Source: Candidatus Auribacterota bacterium | GTDB lineage: Bacteria > Auribacterota > JAFGBW01 > JAFGJP01 | Length of the DNA stretch: 10,468 nucleotides | Direction: 5' to 3' | Assembly (NCBI GenBank): GCA_016929035.1 | Contig: JAFGJP010000246.1 | Coordinates: forward strand, 1-10,468 | In this document: positions 1-6,963 of the stretch, piece after piece | Position numbering within the stretch: the first letter of the stretch is position 1 | Layout of the letters: the number at the start of each line of letters is the position of its first letter | Notes under the pieces: generated by a model | Seen by the model: only the letters and a program-made list of their open reading frames with translations | Told to the model about the DNA's origin: nothing | The model's database searches: none | Made by a program: the position numbers and the translations under genes

Positions 1-402
1 AAAGGTTTTGCCGGATCCCTGAAAGAAGCATTTAAAAAATATATTGGACATCTTGCTCCTGCTTATGTGGCGAAGAAACAAAAAAAGCTCCCTGAACTTG
101 TAAAAATAATCAGGGATTGCGGAGGGATTCCCGTCATCGCCCATCCGGGACTGCAGGGTCTTGATAAAGAACTGCAGGCTCTCAAGGACAGCGGCATCGA
201 AGGTGTTGAAGTCTTCCATCCTGACCACGCGTCAGCCCTCACACAGAAGCTTCTTGAAGAATCCGAACGTTTGTCTCTTCTCATCACGGGAGGTTCTGAC
301 TACCACGGCTCAGCCAAGGAAAACCTTCCTCTTGGGATTATCCGGCTCCCCTGCCGCTATGCCGTCAAGCTCAAGGAGGCGCACCGTGCAAGGGTTCACT
401 AG
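1..402 (+). CDS. PHP-domain phosphoesterase (TrpH/RNase AM-like), 3' part only
   Basis: The reading frame is open from the first base of the window, so the 5' end of the gene lies outside; 133 residues are visible. Family motifs of the PHP (polymerase and histidinol phosphatase) fold are clear: the IAHPG segment with His48, the VEVFHP segment with Glu70 and His73, and GGSDYHG with Asp100 and His102. These are metal ligands for a multinuclear phosphoesterase site. The order of motifs and the PAYV...GGIPVIAHP spacing match the TrpH/YciV (RNase AM) branch, whose members hydrolyse 3',5'-nucleotide phosphates or act as 5'-3' exoribonucleases. The N-terminal HxH motif expected in this family is not in the window. 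The gene ends with TAG and overlaps the start of ftsY by 17 bp, so the two are probably co-transcribed and may be translationally coupled. Substrate is inferred from family only. Confidence 0.85.
   Translation, partial: KGFAGSLKEAFKKYIGHLAPAYVAKKQKKLPELVKIIRDCGGIPVIAHPGLQGLDKELQALKDSGIEGVEVFHPDHASALTQKLLEESERLSLLITGGSDYHGSAKENLPLGIIRLPCRYAVKLKEAHRARVH
373..379 (+). promoter_or_regulatory. Strong Shine-Dalgarno for ftsY
   Basis: AAGGAGG lies inside the end of the PHP gene, six bases before a GTG codon at 386. It decides the ftsY start: the same frame is open upstream, as far as an ATG-like start near 161, but that extension would only duplicate PHP coding sequence in another frame. Confidence 0.8.
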
Positions 403-1306
403 GTCCCTCTATGACAAAGTCAAAAGCGGGCTTCGGAAAACAAGAGAAAGCCTGACAGGCCGTTTCCTGAGAATTCTGCCGCCAGGCTCCGGCATCCATG
501 AAAAGCTGGAAGATATTGAAGAGATTCTCATTGAGTCGGATCTTGGAATTGAGCTTTCGCAGAAAGCTCTCGGATTTCTTGAAAACAGCTGCCGGGGAGG
601 GAAAGGATCGGCACAAGGCGAGCTGATGAAGAGTCTTCAGAACTTCCTGCTTTCACATTGTCTCAAAACCTCTCGCTCGATCAGGGAAAACCCTTCTCTT
701 TCTGTAGTTGTTTTTATGGGGATAAACGGCACAGGAAAAACCACAACCCTTGCCAAAACAGCCAGAATTCTTCTGGATAATGGGAAAAAAGTCATACTGG
801 CCGCCTGCGACACGTTCCGTGCGGCAGCCATCGAACAGATTTCTCTCTGGGGCGAAAAACTTGGAGTGAACGTGATCAAAAGCTCTTACGGGGCCGATGC
901 GGCCAGCGTCGCTTTTGATGCCATCGATTCGGCAAAAGCCAAAGCTGTCGATTATCTTCTGATTGACACAGCCGGACGCCTGCACAGCAGAAAAGAGCTC
1001 ATGGAAGAGCTCAAAAAGATTCTTCGTGTCTGCTCAAATAAAATACCGCCTGACCATATCGAAAAGTTCTTTATTCTCGACGGAACGGCCGGACAAAACG
1101 GCCTCACCCAGGCTAAAGCTTTTTATGAAGCGGTCGGAATCGACAGCATTGTTGTTACAAAGCTCGACGGAACAGCAAAGGGCGGTGTTGTCATAGCTAT
1201 TGAAAATCAGCTGAATGTTCCTGTAAAATTCATAGGAGTCGGTGAAGGAATGGATGACCTCATCCCATTTGATGCAGAGGTCTTTGTTGAAGCAATGTTA
1301 AAATAA
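386..1306 (+). CDS. ftsY: Signal recognition particle receptor FtsY
   Basis: FtsY is the membrane-associated GTPase that docks SRP-ribosome complexes at the SecYEG translocon. From the GTG at 386 the protein has 306 residues: a helical N domain (about 1-95) and the G domain. All GTPase motifs are visible: P-loop GINGTGKTT (112-120), DTFRAAA (142-148), DTAGR (194-198), TKLDGTAKGG (258-267) and GVGE (284-287). The LDGTAGQNG segment (231-239) corresponds to the LDATTGQNA motif that separates FtsY from the SRP subunit Ffh. There is no long acidic A domain, so this is the short form, which probably binds membrane through its N-terminal amphipathic helix. The gene starts inside the PHP gene and its TAA shares a base with the ribD ATG. 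Confidence 0.95.
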   Translation: MQGFTRSLYDKVKSGLRKTRESLTGRFLRILPPGSGIHEKLEDIEEILIESDLGIELSQKALGFLENSCRGGKGSAQGELMKSLQNFLLSHCLKTSRSIRENPSLSVVVFMGINGTGKTTTLAKTARILLDNGKKVILAACDTFRAAAIEQISLWGEKLGVNVIKSSYGADAASVAFDAIDSAKAKAVDYLLIDTAGRLHSRKELMEELKKILRVCSNKIPPDHIEKFFILDGTAGQNGLTQAKAFYEAVGIDSIVVTKLDGTAKGGVVIAIENQLNVPVKFIGVGEGMDDLIPFDAEVFVEAMLK

Positions 1307-2448
1307 TGCTTTATATGCAGTTTCAAAATCATAAAAAATATATGCAGATGGCTTTCAGGGAGGCAAAAAAAGCGGGAAACAGGACCCGCACGAACCCCCT
1401 TGTCGGCGCTGTTATCGTGAAGAACGGAAAAGTCATTTCCAGGGGCTACCATTCTTTTTTCGGCGGGCTTCATGCGGAAGAAGTCGCTCTGAAGAAAGCC
1501 GGAAATAAAGCGAAAGGGGCTGACCTCTTTGTGACTCTTGAGCCCTGCTCAACATTCGGCAAAAGGCCGCCCTGCACTCATCTGATACAAGAATACGGCA
1601 TAAAGTCCATTTATTTCGCCTCTTACGACGTCAACCCCGTTCATTCACACAAGGCGGCAAATATCCTGAAAAAAAAGGGTATCGCTGTCCATCAGATTCC
1701 CTTTGAAAAAGAGCAGAATGAGCTGAACGCGCCCTATATCAAATGCATGACATCCCATATCCCCTTTATCATCCTCAAGGCCGGATTGACGCTTGACGCA
1801 AGGCTTTGCGATCAAAAAGGAAATTCAAAATGGATTACGTCAAAAGCATCTCGAGTTATTGCTCACTCCCTTCGCGCCCGCGTTAACGCTGTTCTCATAG
1901 GAGCAAAAACATTCAACAGCGACAATCCGAGGCTGAACATCCGGTTAAAAAAGAGGAATCCCTTTGACGAACCGGACAAAATAATTCTTTCATCCAGCGG
2001 AAAGCTCAATCCTCGCCACCGTCTTTTTGATCAAAGGCTAAAAAAATCCCGAGTGATCGTGGCGACCACACCTCAGGGGAAAAAGCACTTTCTCAAACTT
2101 TTTAAAGAAGTCCCCCGGCATGTTTTTATTGAAACCTTTCAATCCTCATCAAAAAAATTCCCCTTAAAGCCTCTTTTGAAAAAGCTTGTCAGGCGCTACT
2201 GTGTTTCGTCTCTTCTCGTCGAAGGAGGCGCCGATACGCTTTCACTTTTCTTCAATGCCGATCTCTACGACAGAATCGTCCTCTTCTATTCGCCACGCTT
2301 TTTTGGGACCGGCAGGAAAACCTGTCCCCTTTTTTCCCGGAAGACGACCCATCTCGCGTCTCAAAATCTGCGCCACAGGATATCCTGCATCCAGAGGACA
2401 GGACCGGATGTTATGCTGGTCATCGAAAGAAAGAAGACCTCTCATTGA
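1306..2448 (+). CDS. ribD: Bifunctional riboflavin deaminase/reductase RibD
   Basis: RibD carries out two successive steps of riboflavin synthesis: deamination of the diaminopyrimidine made from GTP, then NADPH-dependent reduction of its ribosyl side chain. The 380-residue length is normal. The N-terminal cytidine-deaminase-like domain has the zinc site HAEE (His56, catalytic Glu58) and PC-x8-C (Cys81, Cys90), with spacing like the E. coli enzyme. The C-terminal reductase domain (from about 150) shows the TLDAR segment, SKWIT, the NPRLNIR segment and LVEGGADTL, typical of the dihydrofolate-reductase-like fold. The ATG overlaps the ftsY stop in TAATG and has no clear Shine-Dalgarno, which suggests translation by re-initiation. 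ATG codons at 1315 and 1342 are possible alternative starts. No other riboflavin gene is in the window. Confidence 0.95.
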   Translation: MLYMQFQNHKKYMQMAFREAKKAGNRTRTNPLVGAVIVKNGKVISRGYHSFFGGLHAEEVALKKAGNKAKGADLFVTLEPCSTFGKRPPCTHLIQEYGIKSIYFASYDVNPVHSHKAANILKKKGIAVHQIPFEKEQNELNAPYIKCMTSHIPFIILKAGLTLDARLCDQKGNSKWITSKASRVIAHSLRARVNAVLIGAKTFNSDNPRLNIRLKKRNPFDEPDKIILSSSGKLNPRHRLFDQRLKKSRVIVATTPQGKKHFLKLFKEVPRHVFIETFQSSSKKFPLKPLLKKLVRRYCVSSLLVEGGADTLSLFFNADLYDRIVLFYSPRFFGTGRKTCPLFSRKTTHLASQNLRHRISCIQRTGPDVMLVIERKKTSH

Positions 2449-2659
2449 TAATTTTTCTTTACCTTTTTGCCCTCACATTCTATTATGATGGCTTTTATTC
2501 CTCGTTTTTTGACTTTTTTATTTCATTGACCCCTCCTTTGTATGCAAGGGTGGTGTTAACGTGATCGACCATAGACAACGTCCTGAACAACAAGGGCTTC
2601 AGGATTAACAGGATTTACGGTCCTGGACCCCAGCGGTTCATGACAGACAGTTTAAACCA
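2449..2659. other. Intergenic gap between ribD and dprA
   Basis: This 211-bp stretch is T-rich in its first half. It contains a candidate promoter (2458-2486), an imperfect hairpin around 2533-2549 (CCTTTG/CAAGGG with a TATG loop) and a perfect 7-bp inverted repeat TCCTGAA/TTCAGGA (2581-2587 and 2598-2604). Next to the latter are two copies of CAGGATT at 9-bp spacing (2600-2606, 2609-2615). The plus-strand frame ending in TGA at 2661-2663 is open for about 32 codons and overlaps the dprA ATG as ATGA. Its only ATG would give seven residues, so I do not call it a gene. No intrinsic terminator for ribD is convincing. Confidence 0.6.
2458..2486 (+). promoter_or_regulatory. Candidate sigma-70 type promoter for dprA-topA-xerC
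   Basis: TTTACC (2458-2463) and TATTAT (2481-2486) are separated by 17 bp, matching four of six and five of six consensus bases. A transcript from here would carry a leader of roughly 165 bases before dprA. The surrounding DNA is AT-rich, so a chance match is possible. Confidence 0.35.
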
Positions 2660-3802
2660 ATGAAAACAGCAGAAATACTTCTGGTTCTCAATGCGCTTGG
2701 CGGCCTGGGCATGACCGATCTGGAAAACCTTCTTTGTCCAGGGCTCAGCCTGATAGAATTTCTGCGCCGTCAGCCTCTTTGTCTGTCCGAGGTTACCAAA
2801 AAACTGAAGCGCTCTCCATCGCTGCATTCAAGGCTTCTCGACTATCAAGAACATTTCGATCTCAAGAAAGAACTGTCTCTTTGCGACAAGCTGGGGATAC
2901 GCATCCTTTATTGCTTTGAAGAATCTTATCCCCAGGATCTCCTGCACATTCACAATCCTCCTCTCGTTCTTTACGTCCAGGGCAGCTTTACCTTTCAAAA
3001 TCTGCTGGGAATAGCTGTCGTCGGTTCAAGAAAATGCTCTGTGAAAGGACGAACGCTTTCATTTAAGATCTCCGCGGACCTTGCCTCTGCAGGGATGACC
3101 GTCATCAGCGGACTCGCTTTGGGAATCGATGCAGAAGCTCACAGGGGAGCACTTTCCGCGTGCGGAAGGACCATCGCTGTTCTCGGAAGCGGGCTCGCGA
3201 ATATTTATCCCAGGGAAAATCTGTCTCTTTCTGAAGAAATCAGGTCACACGGCGCTTTGATATCAGAGTTTTCCATTAATGCAAAACCGCTTCCCCACAA
3301 TTTTCCAAAAAGAAACCGTATCATCAGCGGCCTTTCAAAAGGAGTTCTTGTCGTTGAGGCAAAAGAAAAGAGCGGATCTCTCATCACGGCAAAACTGGCT
3401 GCAGACCAGGGGAAAGAGGTCTTCAGCGTTCCGGGAAATCCTCTCGAAGGTCTTTCAAAAGGGACAAACGCTCTCATCCGCGACGGTGCCCGCCTGACGA
3501 CCTGCGCTGAAGACATCCTCGAAGAGCTTTCTCTCCTGCACGGCCAGCTCAGCATGCCTTTTGCGTCAGTCTCCTCGGCCGATTTTCCTCATCATGTTTC
3601 ACCTGATGAAAAAATGGTGCTTTCTCAAATGGACATCTCTCCTCGTCCGCTTAGTGTCATTTCTTCTAACTGCCAGATGAATATTCAGCAGTTATCCCAC
3701 ATCCTATTGACATTGGAATTAAAAAAATATATAAAAGTCTATCCAGGCAACCGTTATGGTTTAAACTACAGACGAACGTCAACACAAAGGGAATGCTTAT
3801 GA
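2660..3802 (+). CDS. dprA: DNA processing protein DprA
   Basis: DprA (Smf) binds incoming single-stranded DNA during natural transformation and loads RecA on it; the gene is also widespread in bacteria not known to be competent. The 380 residues contain an N-terminal helical region (about 1-85), a Rossmann-like domain with VVGSRKCS (121-128), SGLALGIDAEAHRGAL (150-165), VLGSGLANIYP (174-184), the FPKRNRIISGLS signature (215-226) and EAKEKSGSLITA (233-244), and a C-terminal winged-helix-like DML1 domain (about 313-370). The ATG has no strong Shine-Dalgarno. The frame is open for some distance upstream but has no better start. The stop overlaps the likely topA ATG by four bases (ATGA), which points to coupling. 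No other competence genes are visible. Confidence 0.95.
   Translation: MKTAEILLVLNALGGLGMTDLENLLCPGLSLIEFLRRQPLCLSEVTKKLKRSPSLHSRLLDYQEHFDLKKELSLCDKLGIRILYCFEESYPQDLLHIHNPPLVLYVQGSFTFQNLLGIAVVGSRKCSVKGRTLSFKISADLASAGMTVISGLALGIDAEAHRGALSACGRTIAVLGSGLANIYPRENLSLSEEIRSHGALISEFSINAKPLPHNFPKRNRIISGLSKGVLVVEAKEKSGSLITAKLAADQGKEVFSVPGNPLEGLSKGTNALIRDGARLTTCAEDILEELSLLHGQLSMPFASVSSADFPHHVSPDEKMVLSQMDISPRPLSVISSNCQMNIQQLSHILLTLELKKYIKVYPGNRYGLNYRRTSTQRECL
3786..3791 (+). promoter_or_regulatory. Shine-Dalgarno deciding the topA start
   Basis: AAAGGG lies at the end of dprA, seven bases before the ATG at 3799 but only one base before the in-frame ATG at 3793. The spacing therefore favours 3799, which also gives the classic ATGA overlap with the dprA stop. 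Confidence 0.6.
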
Positions 3803-5994
3803 AAAAAAATCTTGTTATTGTGGAATCACCAGCAAAGGCAAAGACCATCAACAAGTTTCTCGGCAATCAGTTTTCCGTAAAGGCATCAATGGGGCATGTC
3901 CGCGATCTGCCTAAAAACAGCTTTGGTATAGACACCTCGAACGACTTCAGACCGACCTATGTCGTTCTATCAAACAAGAAGGATGTTGTCAAAAAGCTGA
4001 AAAATGAAGCCAAAAAGGCCGATAAGATATTTCTCGCGCCCGACCCTGACAGGGAAGGAGAAGCCATAGCCTGGCATCTTTCTGAGATTCTCGATAAGGA
4101 CATGTCGACGATTTACAGGGTCACTTTCAATGAAATCACAAAAAAAGCGGTTCTCCAGGCTTTTCGATCTCCGGGCAAGCTCGACGCTAACAAGATCAAC
4201 TCTCAGCAGGCGAGAAGGCTTCTCGACCGCATTGTCGGCTACAAAATCAGTCCCTTTCTGTGGAGAAAAGTGGCCGGCGGACTCAGCGCCGGACGCGTTC
4301 AATCAGTTGCCGTCAAGCTTATTTATGACCGGGAAAAAGAAATAGAAGCTTTTCAAAGCGAAGAATACTGGACCATCCAGGCAGAATTCAAGAAAGACGA
4401 CATCTGCTTTCTTTCCGCTCTCTCGAAAATCCATCATAAGAAACCTGAGATCAAAAACGAGACAGCTGCAAAAAAGCTGTGTGAAGAGATCGAAAGACAA
4501 AAGACCTATCACGTTTCCAGGATCAAGGAATCTGTCAAGGAGAAGAATTCGCCACCTCCCTTTATCACTTCAACGCTTCAGCAAACAGCCGGAGCCAGAC
4601 TCAGATGGCCTGTTGGAAAAACCATGCAGGTTGCCCAGCAGCTTTACGAGGGCATTGAACTTGGGGAAAGCGGACCGACGGGTCTGATTACTTATATGCG
4701 AACGGACTCGTTCCGCGTATCAAAGGAGTTTCAAAAGGAAACGCTGGATTACATCTCTCAAAATTTTGGAAACGATTATGTCCCTCATAAACCCAATATC
4801 TTCCGCTCAAAAAAGGGAGCGCAGGAAGCCCACGAATCCATACGGCCGACACTGCTAAAAAAGCCCGAAGAGCTTAAGGAATTCCTGAACAATGATCATT
4901 TCCAGCTCTATTCTCTCATCTGGCAAAGATACGTTGCCAGCCAGATGTCGCCTTCCAAGCAAAAAACGGTCACAGCAGAGGTTACAGGCGGACACTTCCT
5001 CTTCACGACTTCTGCAACAACGATTCTTTTTGATGGCTATCTTTGTGTCCTTAAGGATGATTCATCAAACAGCGAAAGCTTTAAAAACAATGAAAACAGC
5101 AGGAATAATATTTTCCCCGACGTAAAAAAAGGGGATAGCTGTGAAGTTCTGAAAACCATACCGGAACAGCATTTTACCAAGCCGCCCGCACGATATACCG
5201 AAGCCACTCTTGTCAGAGCTTTAGAAGAAAAAGGTATCGGCCGCCCCAGCACGTATGCTCCCATCATTCAGACGATCATACGTCGAAACTACGTCAGGAA
5301 AGACACCGGCAAGCTCATACCTACAGAGCTCGGGAATATCGTGACTGAACTTTTGACAAAAACATTCGAAGCAATCATCAATGTCAAATTTACCGCCGAA
5401 ATGGAGCAAAAGCTGGACGAAATCGAAACGGGAAAATGTTCATGGGTCGATGTGCTCAAAGATTTTTATCAGCCGTTCATTACTCATCTTATCAGCGTTC
5501 AGAAAAAAATCAAAGGCCCCCGGGAAATGGTGACGCAGTCGGATATCACCTGTGAAAAATGCGGAAAAAACATGGTCGTCAAAAGAAGCCGGCTCGGGAA
5601 ATTTCTCGCCTGTCCCGGGTTTCCTAACTGCAAAAACGTGAAAGAGTTCGACTATGATGAACAGGGAAGGATAATTGTTCTCCTTCCTGAAAAGACAGGA
5701 AAAACGTGTCCCTCCTGCGGGAAAAATATGATCGTCAAGAACGGACGTTTCGGGAAATTTCTGGCCTGTGAAAATTATCCGCAATGCCGGCATACGGAAC
5801 CCCTCCCGACAGGATACCGATGTCCACGGGAAGGATGTTCCGGCGATGTCGTAAAAAAATTCTCTAAGAGAGGACGTGTTTTCTTTGGATGCAGCCAGTA
5901 TCCTGATTGTCACTACATGGCGAATTCTCTCGCCAAGGTGCAGGACGATATAAACAAGAAAAATGAAAAAGAAACACAAAGCAGCAAAGACTGA
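3799..5994 (+). CDS. topA: DNA topoisomerase I (type IA)
   Basis: TopA relaxes negative supercoils by cutting and rejoining one strand. From the ATG at 3799 it has 731 residues (an ATG at 3793 would add two). The Toprim domain starts at once, with LVIVESPAKAKTI carrying the catalytic Glu9 and the metal-binding DPDREGE (82-88). The active-site tyrosine is Tyr299 in GLITYMRTDS, with Arg301 beside it, and the GRPSTYAPII segment follows. The C-terminus carries three zinc ribbons starting at Cys585, two of the CxxC...Cx5C form and a third with Cx4C. Positions 5594-5613 and 5750-5769, which encode the same part of ribbons one and two, match in 19 of 20 bases. The start follows dprA and the end overlaps xerC by 32 bp. 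Confidence 0.97.
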   Translation: MKKNLVIVESPAKAKTINKFLGNQFSVKASMGHVRDLPKNSFGIDTSNDFRPTYVVLSNKKDVVKKLKNEAKKADKIFLAPDPDREGEAIAWHLSEILDKDMSTIYRVTFNEITKKAVLQAFRSPGKLDANKINSQQARRLLDRIVGYKISPFLWRKVAGGLSAGRVQSVAVKLIYDREKEIEAFQSEEYWTIQAEFKKDDICFLSALSKIHHKKPEIKNETAAKKLCEEIERQKTYHVSRIKESVKEKNSPPPFITSTLQQTAGARLRWPVGKTMQVAQQLYEGIELGESGPTGLITYMRTDSFRVSKEFQKETLDYISQNFGNDYVPHKPNIFRSKKGAQEAHESIRPTLLKKPEELKEFLNNDHFQLYSLIWQRYVASQMSPSKQKTVTAEVTGGHFLFTTSATTILFDGYLCVLKDDSSNSESFKNNENSRNNIFPDVKKGDSCEVLKTIPEQHFTKPPARYTEATLVRALEEKGIGRPSTYAPIIQTIIRRNYVRKDTGKLIPTELGNIVTELLTKTFEAIINVKFTAEMEQKLDEIETGKCSWVDVLKDFYQPFITHLISVQKKIKGPREMVTQSDITCEKCGKNMVVKRSRLGKFLACPGFPNCKNVKEFDYDEQGRIIVLLPEKTGKTCPSCGKNMIVKNGRFGKFLACENYPQCRHTEPLPTGYRCPREGCSGDVVKKFSKRGRVFFGCSQYPDCHYMANSLAKVQDDINKKNEKETQSSKD

Positions 5995-6871
5995 CTTCAG
6001 AAAAGACATTGAAGACTACCTTCAGTATCTGCGATATACAAAAAATTACTCCCTGAAGACCCTTGAAAATTATCGTGTTGACCTTCTTCAGCTCTGTCGA
6101 TTTCTGAACGCAGAAAACATCACGTGCCTTTCAGAAATCTCCCATTATGATATTCGTAAATTCCTTCTTCATTTTTATCAGAAAAGGGCCAGCAAAAGCA
6201 CGATATCAAGAAAGATTTCGGCTCTTAAATCATTTTTCAAGCATCTTAAAAGAGAATCAATGATCAAAAAAAACCCCCTCACAAGGATCTTTCTTCCAAA
6301 AAAAGAAAAAACACTTCCTGCCTTTCTGACCGTTGGAGAGATGACAAGCCTCCTCAACGCCCCTGATCTCAAGTCGCCACAGGGGCGAAGAGACAGGCTC
6401 ATCCTCGAGCTTCTTTACTCAAGCGGGATACGGGTAAGCGAACTCGTCAAGCTGAATGTCCCTGATGTTGACCCATCTCAGGAAATCATCAAGGTCAAAG
6501 GAAAAGGGAAAAAAGAAAGAATCGTTCCTGTAGGGAAAAATACAGCCAGACGCCTCAGGGATTTTATCTTTGAAAGACAGAGAAAAGAAAAAAATCAACC
6601 TGTTTTCACAGGCGAAAGGCATACAAGCATCACGGAAAGAACAGTCCAGAGAATCATAAAAAAATACGCTCTTCTTTGTGGAATTAACAAGAAGGTGACG
6701 CCGCATACGCTGCGGCACACATTTGCCACGCACATCCTGGACGGAGGAGCTGATCTCAGAAGCGTTCAGGAGCTTCTCGGACATAAAAACATCTCAACAA
6801 CGCAGATATACACTCACCTGACCGTTGATCGCCTGAAAGACGTCTATAAGAAGTCTCATCCGCGGGCATGA
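5963..6871 (+). CDS. xerC: Tyrosine recombinase XerC/XerD family, probably XerC
   Basis: This site-specific recombinase resolves chromosome dimers at dif, normally together with a partner. The 302 residues show the SAM-like core-binding domain (about 11-100) and the catalytic domain with the complete residue set: Arg157 (SGIRVSEL), Lys181 (KGKGKKER), His248 and Arg251 (HTLRHTFATH), His274 (LLGHKN) and the nucleophile Tyr283 (STTQIYTHL). The spacing equals that of E. coli XerD, and the protein ends in the family HPRA motif. C-terminal residues are a mixture of XerC-like (VQELLGH) and XerD-like (GADLR) features. I choose XerC because the dprA-topA-xerC order is common. The ATG lies 32 bp inside topA with a weak ribosome site, which suggests coupling. 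No second Xer gene and no recognisable dif site are in the window. Confidence 0.92.
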   Translation: MKKKHKAAKTDFRKDIEDYLQYLRYTKNYSLKTLENYRVDLLQLCRFLNAENITCLSEISHYDIRKFLLHFYQKRASKSTISRKISALKSFFKHLKRESMIKKNPLTRIFLPKKEKTLPAFLTVGEMTSLLNAPDLKSPQGRRDRLILELLYSSGIRVSELVKLNVPDVDPSQEIIKVKGKGKKERIVPVGKNTARRLRDFIFERQRKEKNQPVFTGERHTSITERTVQRIIKKYALLCGINKKVTPHTLRHTFATHILDGGADLRSVQELLGHKNISTTQIYTHLTVDRLKDVYKKSHPRA

Positions 6872-6877
6872 ACAGCA

Positions 6878-6906
6878 TTGTGTTTATTGGAAGATCATGC
6901 TAAAAT
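6878..6906 (+). promoter_or_regulatory. Candidate extended -10 promoter for waaA
   Basis: TTGTGT (6878-6883) and TAAAAT (6901-6906) are separated by 17 bp, and TG sits one base before the -10 element (TGCTAAAAT), giving an extended -10. It lies in the 92-bp gap after xerC and would give a leader of about 50 bases before waaA. Confidence 0.5.
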
Positions 6907-6935
6907 TAAGAACACACAATTTGATGCATTACTCG

Positions 6936-6959
6936 TAATCACCTGTTATCTGGTAATTA
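6936..6959 (+). promoter_or_regulatory. Imperfect inverted repeat just upstream of waaA
   Basis: TAATCACC (6936-6943) and GGTAATTA (6952-6959) pair at seven of eight positions around an eight-base loop. The second arm runs into the AAGGA ribosome-binding sequence. It could be an operator or a weak leader hairpin affecting ribosome access. There is no evidence beyond symmetry and position. Confidence 0.25.
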
Positions 6960-6963
6960 AGGA

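Noticed and set aside
161..385. Upstream extension of ftsY in the same frame
   Set aside because: It runs within the PHP gene in another frame, its residues do not resemble an FtsY A domain, and the strong AAGGAGG at 373-379 points to the GTG at 386.
2485..2529. Fourteen-residue hydrophobic peptide frame beginning ATGATGGC
   Set aside because: It has no ribosome site and overlaps the candidate -10 element. A short T-rich frame like this is expected by chance.
3205..3555. Minus-strand open frame of 116 codons opposite dprA
   Set aside because: It is antisense to the conserved Rossmann domain of DprA, with no family resemblance and no ribosome site of note.
5440..6009. Minus-strand open frame of 189 codons opposite topA
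   Set aside because: It lies entirely opposite the conserved zinc ribbons of topA and the xerC start, has no recognisable domain, and is best explained as a shadow of the coding strand.
6266..6278. A8-C5 run inside xerC, and A8 after the topA start (3802-3809), as phase-variation sites
   Set aside because: Runs of this length are common in AT-leaning genomes. Both genes are intact housekeeping genes for which phase variation is not expected.
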